Positions 1 through 4,866 of a stretch of 5,244 bases of DNA are shown here, piece after piece. Numbering within the stretch: position 1 is the first letter of the stretch; each line of letters opens with the position of its first letter. Origin of the DNA: Propionibacteriaceae bacterium (GTDB lineage: Bacteria > Actinomycetota > Actinomycetes > Propionibacteriales > Propionibacteriaceae); assembly GCA_021323255.1 (NCBI GenBank), contig JAJTCL010000215.1:1-5244 (forward strand), in the 5' to 3' direction. The translations under genes were made by a program, and so were the position numbers. Under the pieces are notes generated by a model that ran no database searches, was not told where the DNA came from, and worked only from the letters and a program-made list of their open reading frames with translations.

Positions 1-736
1 CAGGTGTCACGACCCGGCCGAGCAGGGCGCCCGCGGTGTGGGCGTGCTCGGCTTGGGTGATCCCGGCGATGACGGCGGCAAGCCCCGCAGTTACCAGTAC
101 TGCCCCAGCCCAATCCAGGCCGGGCGGCCGCTCGACAGCTGCGCTTTCGTCCACGACGGCTCGGGTAACGGCGGCGGCGACTAGGGCGGCGGGGACATTC
201 ACCAGCAGCACCCACCGCCAGCCAGCGGTCGCCGTCAGAACCCCGCCAAGCAGGGCGCCGGCGGGGATGCCGGCCGAGCTGACCGCAGACCAGACGCCGA
301 AGGCCCGGGCACGCGCGGCGGGATCAGCAAAGGCGACAGTGAGCAGAGACAGTGCGGTAGGCGTCATGGCCGCAGCCCCGAGTCCCTGCAGCGCCCGGCC
401 GCCGAATAGGGCCAAGGGCATCCAGGCCAGGCCGGCCAGGAGCGAGCCGGCTGCAAAAAGCAGCAGGCCGACGACCAGCACCCGCCGCCGTCCATAGAGG
501 TCGCCAAGCCGTCCGCTCAGCAGTAAGAATCCGCCGAAGCACAGCGCGTAGGCAGTGATCACCCATTGCAGAGATCCGGCCGAAATGGCCAGGGCCTGCT
601 GCATTGCCGGCAGCGCCACCGCCACCACAAGCCCGTCCAGGACTACCAGAAAATCCGCTGCGCAGAGGACTGCCAACACCAGTCGCAGCCTCGACCTGGC
701 TTGCTGCTGATCGGCGACCTCGACCGAGCGATCCAT
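1..736 (-). CDS. MFS drug:H+ antiporter, DHA2 (EmrB/QacA-like) family, N-terminal part only
   Basis: This is the first ~245 codons of an inner-membrane multidrug exporter; the C-terminal half lies beyond base 1. The reading frame is open from the edge to an ATG at 734-736. A GGAG Shine-Dalgarno (complement of 742-745) sits 5 bases upstream. A short charged N-terminus is followed by helix 1 (about residues 19-42), which ends in a DHA2-type D34...ALP43 motif. Motif A between helices 2 and 3 is GRLGDLYGRRR (75-85). A conserved GRALQGLGAA block (113-122) with TP (125-126) follows. A motif-C-like stretch (about 147-165, SSAGIPAGALLGG) leads to GWRWVLLVNVP (172-182), typical of 14-helix DHA2 exporters. 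Family membership rests on these motifs; the substrate is unknown. It is divergent from a CGNR regulator, and repeats in the shared gap suggest that regulator or a similar one controls it. Confidence 0.9.
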   Translation of the reverse strand, partial: MDRSVEVADQQQARSRLRLVLAVLCAADFLVVLDGLVVAVALPAMQQALAISAGSLQWVITAYALCFGGFLLLSGRLGDLYGRRRVLVVGLLLFAAGSLLAGLAWMPLALFGGRALQGLGAAAMTPTALSLLTVAFADPAARARAFGVWSAVSSAGIPAGALLGGVLTATAGWRWVLLVNVPAALVAAAVTRAVVDESAAVERPPGLDWAGAVLVTAGLAAVIAGITQAEHAHTAGALLGRVVTP

Positions 737-745
737 AACCACTCC

Positions 746-776
746 GTTACCAGCTTTGGGCGGTCATACTGGTAAC
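746..776. repeat. Inverted repeat 1, putative operator next to the exporter start
   Basis: GTTACCAG (746-753) and CTGGTAAC (769-776) form a perfect 8-base inverted repeat with a 15-base spacer. The left arm directly adjoins the exporter's Shine-Dalgarno (742-745). The right arm directly precedes the proposed -10 hexamer of the regulator (777-782). A protein bound here could block the exporter's translation start region and the regulator's promoter together. The operator role is inferred from symmetry and position. Confidence 0.6.
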
Positions 777-782
777 TAAGAT
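777..782 (+). promoter_or_regulatory. Candidate -10 element for the CGNR regulator
   Basis: TAAGAT fits the actinobacterial TANNNT pattern. It would place the transcription start near 789-790 and give a leader of about 36 bases containing the GGGAG Shine-Dalgarno. No good -35 hexamer is seen 16-18 bases upstream; the best is TTTGGG at 755-760, inside inverted repeat 1. Confidence 0.4.
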
Positions 783-791
783 GCCAGGTGT

Positions 792-824
792 AGTTACCTG
801 TTGAAAAGGTCATAGGGAGTAACT
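792..824. repeat. Inverted repeat 2, putative operator overlapping the regulator's ribosome binding site
   Basis: AGTTAC (792-797) and GTAACT (819-824) form a 6-base inverted repeat. The GTTAC-to-GTAAC spacing is exactly that of inverted repeat 1, and the whole arrangement is displaced by 47 bases. The left arm extends to GTTACCTG (793-800), close to the GTTACCAG half-site of repeat 1; the right arm is degenerate beyond GTAAC. The right arm shares G819 with the GGGAG Shine-Dalgarno of the regulator, which would suit autoregulation. Role inferred. Confidence 0.5.
815..819 (+). promoter_or_regulatory. Shine-Dalgarno that selects a TTG start
   Basis: GGGAG lies 6 bases before TTG at 826-828, an ideal distance. 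The in-frame ATG at 835-837 would be 15 bases away, which is too far. The TTG is therefore the preferred start of the CGNR gene. Confidence 0.6.
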
Positions 825-825
825 T

Positions 826-1431
826 TTGGGTGATATGCGGCGCTTCGAGCAGATCGGCGGCCACCTCGCCATCGACTTCGTCAATACCTTGGGCGGCCGG
901 CCTGAGGACCCCGATGATGAGTACCTGAACGGCTACAACGACGTGCTCGCCTGGACTGAGCGGACCAGCCTGCTTCAGCCGTACACCCTGGCGGACCTCC
1001 GAAATGCGGCCACTGCCAACCCGGAGTTGGCCGATGCCGCTCTGGAGCGAGCCCGGCTCCTTCGCAAAGCCCTCGACCGCCTCCTGCGAGCCAACCTCAA
1101 CCCAAAACCGCAACCGAGGAAGGGCGACACGGCCACCATCCGTACTGCCTACCTCGAAGCCATCGCCCATGCCACCCTTCGGCCTCACAACCTGCACCTG
1201 GCCTGGGCTTGGCCAGACGGCACCAACGACCTCAACCGGCCGCTGTGGCCGATCGCCCTCGCCGCCGTGGATCTGTTCCAAACGGCGCCCCTGCAGCTAC
1301 TGGCCCAGTGCCAGCACTGCCGCTGGCTCTTCCTCGACACCAGCCGTCAGCACAACCGTCGATGGTGCAGCATGAATGCCTGCGGTGCGATCATGAAGAT
1401 GCGTCGCTACCGCGCTGCTCACCGGCCGTAG
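826..1431 (+). CDS. CGNR zinc-finger (ABATE domain) transcriptional regulator with an altered CGNR motif
   Basis: This is a 201-residue predicted cytoplasmic DNA-binding protein. The N-terminal ABATE-type domain opens with GGHLAIDFVNTL (11-22), the hallmark start of this family, and fills most of the first ~150 residues as a presumed ligand-sensing region. The C-terminal zinc finger carries C162-x2-C165, then WLFLDTSR, RRWCS with C181, and C186, so all four zinc ligands are present. The basic tail MRRYRAAHRP follows. The family-defining CGNR tetrapeptide reads C186-G-A-I here, so the Asn and Arg are missing. The overall match, length and C-terminal position still fit the family. It is divergent from the MFS exporter and likely controls it and itself through the repeats between them (inference). 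The start is TTG, chosen by its Shine-Dalgarno; ATG 835 is the alternative and would shorten the protein by three residues. Confidence 0.88.
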   Translation: MGDMRRFEQIGGHLAIDFVNTLGGRPEDPDDEYLNGYNDVLAWTERTSLLQPYTLADLRNAATANPELADAALERARLLRKALDRLLRANLNPKPQPRKGDTATIRTAYLEAIAHATLRPHNLHLAWAWPDGTNDLNRPLWPIALAAVDLFQTAPLQLLAQCQHCRWLFLDTSRQHNRRWCSMNACGAIMKMRRYRAAHRP

Positions 1432-1525
1432 ACCAGCCTTTACTCGCCGCAGCCCGCTTCACGCGCCTGTTTATGCGCATCCTCGTGTCTCGATCAAGAG
1501 ATGCCCACCCCCGGGCGGCTCGACA

Positions 1526-1531
1526 TATGGT
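1526..1531 (+). promoter_or_regulatory. Candidate -10 of a leaderless transcript for the kinase gene
   Basis: TATGGT fits TANNNT and ends 7 bases before ATG 1539-1541, so transcription would begin at or next to the start codon. No Shine-Dalgarno is present before this ATG. No clear -35 is seen. The hexamer overlaps the alternative ATG at 1527, which argues against that start if the promoter is real. Confidence 0.4.
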
Positions 1532-1538
1532 CGGCGTC

Positions 1539-2069
1539 ATGGGGATACCGACGTTGATCATCGTCTCCGGGCGGGGCGGTTCGGGCAAGACGACGCTGGC
1601 TCATCAGTTGGCCGCCACCCTCGGCTGTCCTGCACTGTGTCGCGACGAGATGAAAGAAGGGATGGTCGCGTCCAACCCCGGCTTCGTGCCTGCGCCCAGT
1701 GACCACCTGACAGGGCGCACCTACCACTTGTTCTTCGAGGCGATCGCACTGTTTCTGAAAGCTGAGGTAACACTCGTCGCCGAAGCGGCGTTCCAACACC
1801 GGCTGTGGTGGCAAGGTCTCGAGCCGCTGACCGACCTAGCAATGCTGAGGATCGTACGATGTCAGGCGCCAACCGAGCTGACCGGCCAACGTGCGCTCGC
1901 CCGGATGGCGGCCGAGCCGACTCGCGCTGCCCATGCCGACACCGAGCACTTCTCTGTGAACCGGACCTTTGATCTCATCCATCTCGATGCGCCCACCCTC
2001 GACGTCGACACATCCGACGGCTGGCGCCCTGACCTTGAGGAGATCGCCGTTTTCTGCTGCCGCCGATGA
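1539..2069 (+). CDS. AAA/P-loop kinase-like ATP-binding protein
   Basis: This is a 176-residue soluble P-loop NTPase of the small kinase-like group (AAA_33 style). Strand 1 (LIIVSG) leads into a Walker A motif G11-RGGSG-K17-T18. CRDEMKEGM (34-42) follows, with D36 at the place where small-molecule kinases of this fold keep a conserved Asp after strand 2. TLVAEAAF (78-85) is the Walker-B-like strand, with E82. RIVRC (104-108) and RALAR (118-122) resemble the later core strand and arginine-bearing lid helix. The tail LDVDTSDGWRPDLEEI (154-169) is a typical ending for this group. It probably phosphorylates a small molecule or nucleotide, but the substrate cannot be read from the sequence. ATG 1539 is preferred because of the upstream -10-like hexamer; ATG 1527 would add four residues. 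It converges on the VOC gene, so its function is probably independent of it. Confidence 0.8.
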   Translation: MGIPTLIIVSGRGGSGKTTLAHQLAATLGCPALCRDEMKEGMVASNPGFVPAPSDHLTGRTYHLFFEAIALFLKAEVTLVAEAAFQHRLWWQGLEPLTDLAMLRIVRCQAPTELTGQRALARMAAEPTRAAHADTEHFSVNRTFDLIHLDAPTLDVDTSDGWRPDLEEIAVFCCRR

Positions 2070-2342
2070 ACGGTGGTGGTGGCGTCACATCCACATGGGA
2101 TGCCATCATTTCAGAAGTTCACTTGCGATTCGACAGTACGAATTCGATCGGATCCGCATATTGGTCGCTGGAGAACCAGCACTCACCGGCCAGGTCGCAA
2201 ACCATGAAGAGCGAAGCCATCGATGCGAGTCCCGATCTTCGGCTGGTTCACAGGCGGACCGCCTACCCGGAAGTTGAGCCGGCCGGCCTCGTCGAACACC
2301 CGAAGCACAAGCTCCTCGACGACTGCCGACGGGCTCGATGGA
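2070..2342. other. Convergent intergenic region, no certain gene or terminator
   Basis: This 273-base gap separates the stop codons of the kinase (+) and VOC (-) genes. It has a perfect short hairpin-like palindrome, AGGCG-GAC-CGCCT (2252-2264), and a GCCGGCCGGC palindrome nearby (about 2279-2288). Neither is followed by a T-run on either strand, so I do not call a rho-independent terminator. A 33-codon minus-strand ORF (2119-2220) is the only possible gene. Composition is somewhat less GC-rich near 2100-2165, with EcoRI- and BamHI-type sites close together. It may include decayed coding sequence. Confidence 0.5.
2119..2220 (-). CDS. Possible small protein of 33 residues, unrecognised
   Basis: ATG (complement of 2218-2220) opens a 33-codon frame ending in TGA (2119-2121). 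The product has a hydrophobic Cys-containing start (MASLFMVCDLAGECW), then an acidic/aromatic middle (SSDQYADPIEFV) and a basic end (SNRK). A GGGA sequence lies 9 bases before the start, an acceptable but weak Shine-Dalgarno. It is downstream of and codirectional with the VOC gene. I do not recognise it. It could equally be chance or a remnant: the adjoining minus-strand frame upstream (about 2183-2320, VEELVLRVFDEAGRLNF...) also looks protein-like, so a frameshifted former gene is possible. Confidence 0.22.
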   Translation of the reverse strand: MASLFMVCDLAGECWFSSDQYADPIEFVLSNRK

Positions 2343-2690
2343 CTAGGACCCAACAGGGGCTCCTCCGAAGCCGATCTGGTTGCCGTCTGGGTCACGGAAG
2401 GTGGCTTTACGGACACCATTGTCATAGGTCTCGAACTGTTCCGGCTCGAGGCCGCGAGCGTCGATCGAGGCAAGCTGCTCGTCGAAGTCATCGATAAAGA
2501 TCGTGATCAGCGCATGTCCGACGCCGCCGGAGCGCTCCTCGATATAGACATTGCGGTGCTCAGCGAGCTCCCACACGGCCTCGGTAGGACTCGCCAAGAA
2601 GCTCGGCGAGGATCCCAGTAGGCGCTCATACCACGCCAGCGAACGCGCGTAATCGCTCACGGGGACTCCGGCGAAGAGGTCGAGCGTCAC
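2343..2690 (-). CDS. VOC-fold (glyoxalase/bleomycin-resistance-like) protein
   Basis: This is a 115-residue cytoplasmic protein of one vicinal-oxygen-chelate module, the usual length for a dimerising subunit. Strand 1 LFAGVPVSDY (5-14) is followed by the helix SLAWYERLLG (17-26), with WYERLLG characteristic of the superfamily. The second half has ITIFIDDFDEQLASI (62-76) and the C-terminal signature DPDGNQIGF (100-108). The usual metal-ligand positions are not filled: Gly8 stands where the first-strand His is common, and G107 where the last-strand Glu is common. It may therefore bind a ligand rather than catalyse a metal-dependent reaction (inference). The start is GTG. There is no Shine-Dalgarno, but TACACT lies 7 bases upstream, suggesting a leaderless transcript. 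Readthrough from the nitrilase gene 45 bases upstream is the alternative. Confidence 0.85.
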   Translation of the reverse strand: MTLDLFAGVPVSDYARSLAWYERLLGSSPSFLASPTEAVWELAEHRNVYIEERSGGVGHALITIFIDDFDEQLASIDARGLEPEQFETYDNGVRKATFRDPDGNQIGFGGAPVGS

Positions 2691-2697
2691 TTGCGGC

Positions 2698-2703
2698 AGT
2701 GTA
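2698..2703 (-). promoter_or_regulatory. Candidate -10 of a leaderless transcript for the VOC gene
   Basis: On the minus strand TACACT matches TANNNT and ends 7 bases before the GTG start at 2690. No Shine-Dalgarno is present in the 45-base gap at a usable distance; a GGGAG lies about 30 bases away. No convincing -35. Confidence 0.4.
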
Positions 2704-2735
2704 TTCGGTGGCCTGAGATCTCCCGGGGATGGTGT

Positions 2736-3536
2736 TCAGAATCTGCGGTTGGCGAGCACCGGGATTGCGGCGCGGGTTTGCTCCACTATGTCAAGATCAA
2801 GATCGGCCAGTAGCAAACCGGGCTCGGCACCCAGTGATCGCAGCACCTCACCCTGCGGAGAGATCACCGCGCTGAAGCCAATCCCGGTTGGTGCTCGCCC
2901 GTCGAGCGGGATTCCGGCTGTGGCTGGATCCGCTTGCGCAGCAGCGACCAGGTACGACGTGCTGTCAAGTCCGCGAGCCCTGGTCAGCAGCTGCCACTGC
3001 TCGAGCTTCCCCGGTCCGGCACCCCAAGATGCAGCTACACAGATGATCTGAGCGCCAAGTTCGGCAAGTCTGGTGTAGAGGCCCGGAAATCTGACGTCGT
3101 AGCACAAAGTGAGGCCGACCGTTGCGCCGCCTACCATGATCACCACTGGCTCGGTACCAGGTGCGACCGTCTCGGATTCGCGGAATCCAAAAGCGTCGAA
3201 GAGGTGGATCTTGTGGTAGTGCGCATCCATGCCCGGTCCGACAGCGCGCAGCGTGTTGTTGACCCGGCCATCCGCGCTCGGGCTGAACATGCCAGCCACC
3301 ACAACAAGCTGGTGATGTTCGGCGATCTCGCGCAGCTGCTTCGCCCACGGTCCGTCCACCGGTTCAGCGATTTCGGCTAGCGGCAGTCCGAAGCGGCGCA
3401 TCGTTGCCTCCGGAAAGATCACAAGCTGCGCGCCTTCATCGGCCGCTTCGGCCGTCTGTCTCGCCACTAGCTCCAGATTCTGCTCAGGGTCCGAACCGCT
3501 GAGGATCTGGGCGACGGCGACCCGCAGGGTGCTCAT
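2736..3536 (-). CDS. Nitrilase-superfamily carbon-nitrogen hydrolase (amidohydrolase)
   Basis: This 266-residue cytoplasmic hydrolase has one CN-hydrolase domain over its full length. The catalytic triad is complete: E43 in VIFPEAT, K109 in YHKIHLFDAFGF, and nucleophile C145 in LTLCYDVRFPGLY. The conserved GKLEQWQLLTRARGLDS block (176-192) and PTGIGFSAVISPQGEV complete the fold. The sequence recalls the mycobacterial Rv0480c type and the Nit/YbeM group, of which some members hydrolyse deaminated glutathione or ketoglutaramate; the substrate here is unproven. The start at ATG 3534-3536 overlaps the pirin stop by ATGA, with GAGGGAG just upstream inside the pirin gene, so translation is coupled. 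An upstream in-frame start at 3569 would overlap pirin needlessly. The pairing with pirin suggests a shared metabolite-repair or redox role (inference). Confidence 0.92.
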   Translation of the reverse strand: MSTLRVAVAQILSGSDPEQNLELVARQTAEAADEGAQLVIFPEATMRRFGLPLAEIAEPVDGPWAKQLREIAEHHQLVVVAGMFSPSADGRVNNTLRAVGPGMDAHYHKIHLFDAFGFRESETVAPGTEPVVIMVGGATVGLTLCYDVRFPGLYTRLAELGAQIICVAASWGAGPGKLEQWQLLTRARGLDSTSYLVAAAQADPATAGIPLDGRAPTGIGFSAVISPQGEVLRSLGAEPGLLLADLDLDIVEQTRAAIPVLANRRF

Positions 3537-4300
3537 CGTCGGTCTCCCTCGTCGCCAGCCATCTCCCACACCAGCACTTCCGCCTCCGTGAGCGCGGAGA
3601 GCCTCATTTGGGCAGAGTCCGACAGCCGAAGCGAATCACCAGGCTCCAACCGTCCGATCGTCTCCACCTCCACGATCCCTCGCGAGAGATAGACATGCAG
3701 CAGCTCACCCTCCGGCAATCTGCGCGAAGTCCCGGCCGGCAGCACGGTGACCCAAAGCGTGGAGGTGGCGCTGCCGAGGCTTACCACCGCATCAGGCCGC
3801 CGGCCTGAGGCGATCGGCACCCAGTCAACGGCAAGATCACCAAGCGCGAGCTCCTGTTGCTGATAGCTCGGAGCCGCGCCGGGCTGGTCAGGCCTGATCC
3901 ACATCTGGATGAAGTGCACAGGCTCGGCTGGACGAGTCGGATCGATTCGGTAGGCATCGTTGCGCTCGACGTGCACGATGCCCGAGCCTGCGCTCATCCG
4001 CTGCGCTAATCCCGGGTGGATCAACCCAGAATTGCCGTGCGAGTCTTCGTGCACGAGTGATCCGGAAAGCACCCAGGTGACGATCTCGGCGTCCTGATGA
4101 GCATGGTCGGTGTAGCCGGCGCCGGCGCGAACCAGATCGTCGTTGTTGACCATGAGGCGACCGAAACCGACGTTCGTCGGATCATAGTGTTCGCCGAAGG
4201 AGAAGCTGTGGTAGGTCTTCGCCCCCTCAGTTCGGGTGAGGAAACGCTCACCCGACCGACGCATCTCGATCTTGGGCGTATTGATCCTCGGCGTGCTCAC
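3533..4300 (-). CDS. Pirin-family bicupin protein (YhaK/YhhW-like)
   Basis: This is a 255-residue soluble double-cupin protein. The N-terminal pirin domain contains HSFSFGEHYDPTNVGFG (31-47), then the metal site H66-A-H68, and H110-x-E112 in MSAGSGIVHVERND, the complete three-His/one-Glu iron-ligand set known for pirins. The HEDS(H)GN signature at 84-90 lies between them. The C-terminal cupin (about 165-250) is the quercetinase-type second domain (LWVTVLPAG, LHVYLSRG, LEPGDSLRLSD). Some homologues show quercetin 2,3-dioxygenase activity in vitro; the physiological role is unknown. It is the first gene of an operon with the nitrilase (4-base overlap). The start is taken as GTG 4298-4300, which has no Shine-Dalgarno but a -10-like hexamer 6 bases upstream. 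ATG at residue 13 is an alternative, since many family members begin near RRSGERF. Confidence 0.9.
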   Translation of the reverse strand: MSTPRINTPKIEMRRSGERFLTRTEGAKTYHSFSFGEHYDPTNVGFGRLMVNNDDLVRAGAGYTDHAHQDAEIVTWVLSGSLVHEDSHGNSGLIHPGLAQRMSAGSGIVHVERNDAYRIDPTRPAEPVHFIQMWIRPDQPGAAPSYQQQELALGDLAVDWVPIASGRRPDAVVSLGSATSTLWVTVLPAGTSRRLPEGELLHVYLSRGIVEVETIGRLEPGDSLRLSDSAQMRLSALTEAEVLVWEMAGDEGDRR

Positions 4301-4306
4301 TGGTTC

Positions 4307-4312
4307 AGTATC
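4307..4312 (-). promoter_or_regulatory. Candidate -10 of a leaderless transcript for the pirin-nitrilase operon
   Basis: On the minus strand GATACT (four of six matches to TATAAT, with the key A2 and T6) ends 6 bases before the GTG start at 4300. No Shine-Dalgarno precedes this start. The 61-base divergent gap leaves little room for a longer leader. No clear -35. Confidence 0.35.
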
Positions 4313-4349
4313 GCGGGCCGGCGAAGCATCGGGTGACTAGGCGCCGGCG

Positions 4350-4355
4350 TACGCT
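4350..4355 (+). promoter_or_regulatory. Candidate -10 of a leaderless transcript for the DUF427 gene
   Basis: TACGCT fits TANNNT and ends 6 bases before ATG 4362. No Shine-Dalgarno is visible before this ATG. The -35 region is unconvincing. With the pirin -10 at 4307-4312, two divergent promoters would share 61 bases, so their upstream regions must overlap. Confidence 0.4.
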
Positions 4356-4361
4356 CCTGAC

Positions 4362-4862
4362 ATGCCCGCTCGTCCCATCCCAGAACCTATCGCACCAGGT
4401 GAGGAATCGGTCTGGGATTACCCGCGCCCGCCGGCGATTCGAGCCAGCGACGAGGAGATCATCGTGATCTTGGGCGGCGTGGAGATCTGTGAAACCCGGA
4501 CCAGCTTGCGCATTCTGGAGACTGGCCACGCACCGACCTACTACCTGCCGCGTTCGGCTTTTGTCGAAGGTTCGCTGAGACCTTCACGCGGAATGACGTT
4601 TTGTGAGTGGAAGGGTCGCGCTTCCTACCTCGACGTGATCGGTGGCAGCAAGGTCGCTCCGCGAGGAGCGTGGTACTACCCACACCCGAAGTCCCGTTAC
4701 GCGGCGATTCATGATCATGTTGGTATCTATGCCGGGGCGATGGATGAGTGCCTTGTCGATGGCGAGCGGGTGGTGCCACAGCCGGGCGGCTACTACGGCG
4801 GCTGGATCACCTCGAGAGTGTCCGGCCCCTTCAAGGGCGCGGCGGGCACCGAGGACTGGTGA
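4362..4862 (+). CDS. DUF427 domain protein
   Basis: This is a 166-residue soluble protein covering a full DUF427 unit. The N-terminal ESVWDYPRPP (15-24) is a frequent leader in actinobacterial members. It is followed by VILGGVEICET (35-45), the Tyr-rich PTYYLP (58-63), and the signature FCEWKG (80-85) leading into SYLDV. The C-terminal half has AWYYPHP and DHVGIYAGAMDECLVDGE. The tail PQPGGYYGGWITS...GPFKG is also typical. The family forms a compact beta fold of unknown biochemical function; nothing in the sequence gives a substrate. The start ATG is supported by the family-like N-terminus and the -10-like hexamer 6 bases upstream. It is divergent from pirin and is followed 4 bases later by the alkyltransferase-like gene, so the two are probably cotranscribed. 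Confidence 0.9.
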   Translation: MPARPIPEPIAPGEESVWDYPRPPAIRASDEEIIVILGGVEICETRTSLRILETGHAPTYYLPRSAFVEGSLRPSRGMTFCEWKGRASYLDVIGGSKVAPRGAWYYPHPKSRYAAIHDHVGIYAGAMDECLVDGERVVPQPGGYYGGWITSRVSGPFKGAAGTEDW

Positions 4863-4866
4863 ATGC

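Larger units (their letters stand above)
737..825. promoter_or_regulatory. Divergent control region between MFS exporter and CGNR regulator
   Basis: This 89-base gap separates two divergent start codons and is more AT-rich than its neighbours. It holds the Shine-Dalgarno sequences of both genes (GGAG on the minus strand at 742-745, GGGAG on the plus strand at 815-819). It also holds two inverted repeats with GTTAC/GTAAC arms, a smaller CAGGT/ACCTG inverted repeat (785-789 with 796-800), and a direct repeat GGTCATA (762-768 and 808-814). A plausible -10 for the regulator is at 777-782. I could not assign a convincing promoter to the exporter. The layout suggests a single repressor controlling both genes, which is inference. 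Confidence 0.65.

Noticed and set aside
36..497. Plus-strand ORF of 153 codons
   Set aside because: It is antisense to the MFS exporter, whose motifs are unmistakable. The product is a low-complexity Ala/Ser/Arg/Thr string typical of a GC-rich shadow frame.
643..1281. Minus-strand ORF of 212 codons across the intergenic gap and CGNR gene
   Set aside because: It covers the shared promoter region and lies opposite the conserved ABATE domain. No recognisable domain is present.
1473..1480. ATGCGCAT palindrome in the gap between the CGNR and kinase genes
   Set aside because: It is a single 8-base palindrome with no partner and no T-run; chance is sufficient. No terminator is seen after the regulator.
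1209..1538. Upstream extension of the kinase frame into the CGNR gene
   Set aside because: The extra 110 codons overlap the zinc-finger coding region in another frame and lack family similarity. The Walker A strand begins just after ATG 1539.
2252..2264. AGGCG-GAC-CGCCT as a terminator hairpin
   Set aside because: The stem is short and there is no T-run on either side. It was not called as a terminator.
2223..2621. Plus-strand ORF of 132 codons opposite the VOC gene
   Set aside because: The minus-strand VOC frame has clear family signatures; this is its shadow.
2965..3348. Second minus-strand ORF inside the nitrilase gene
   Set aside because: It is an Arg/Trp/Cys-rich out-of-frame product inside a gene with a complete catalytic triad.
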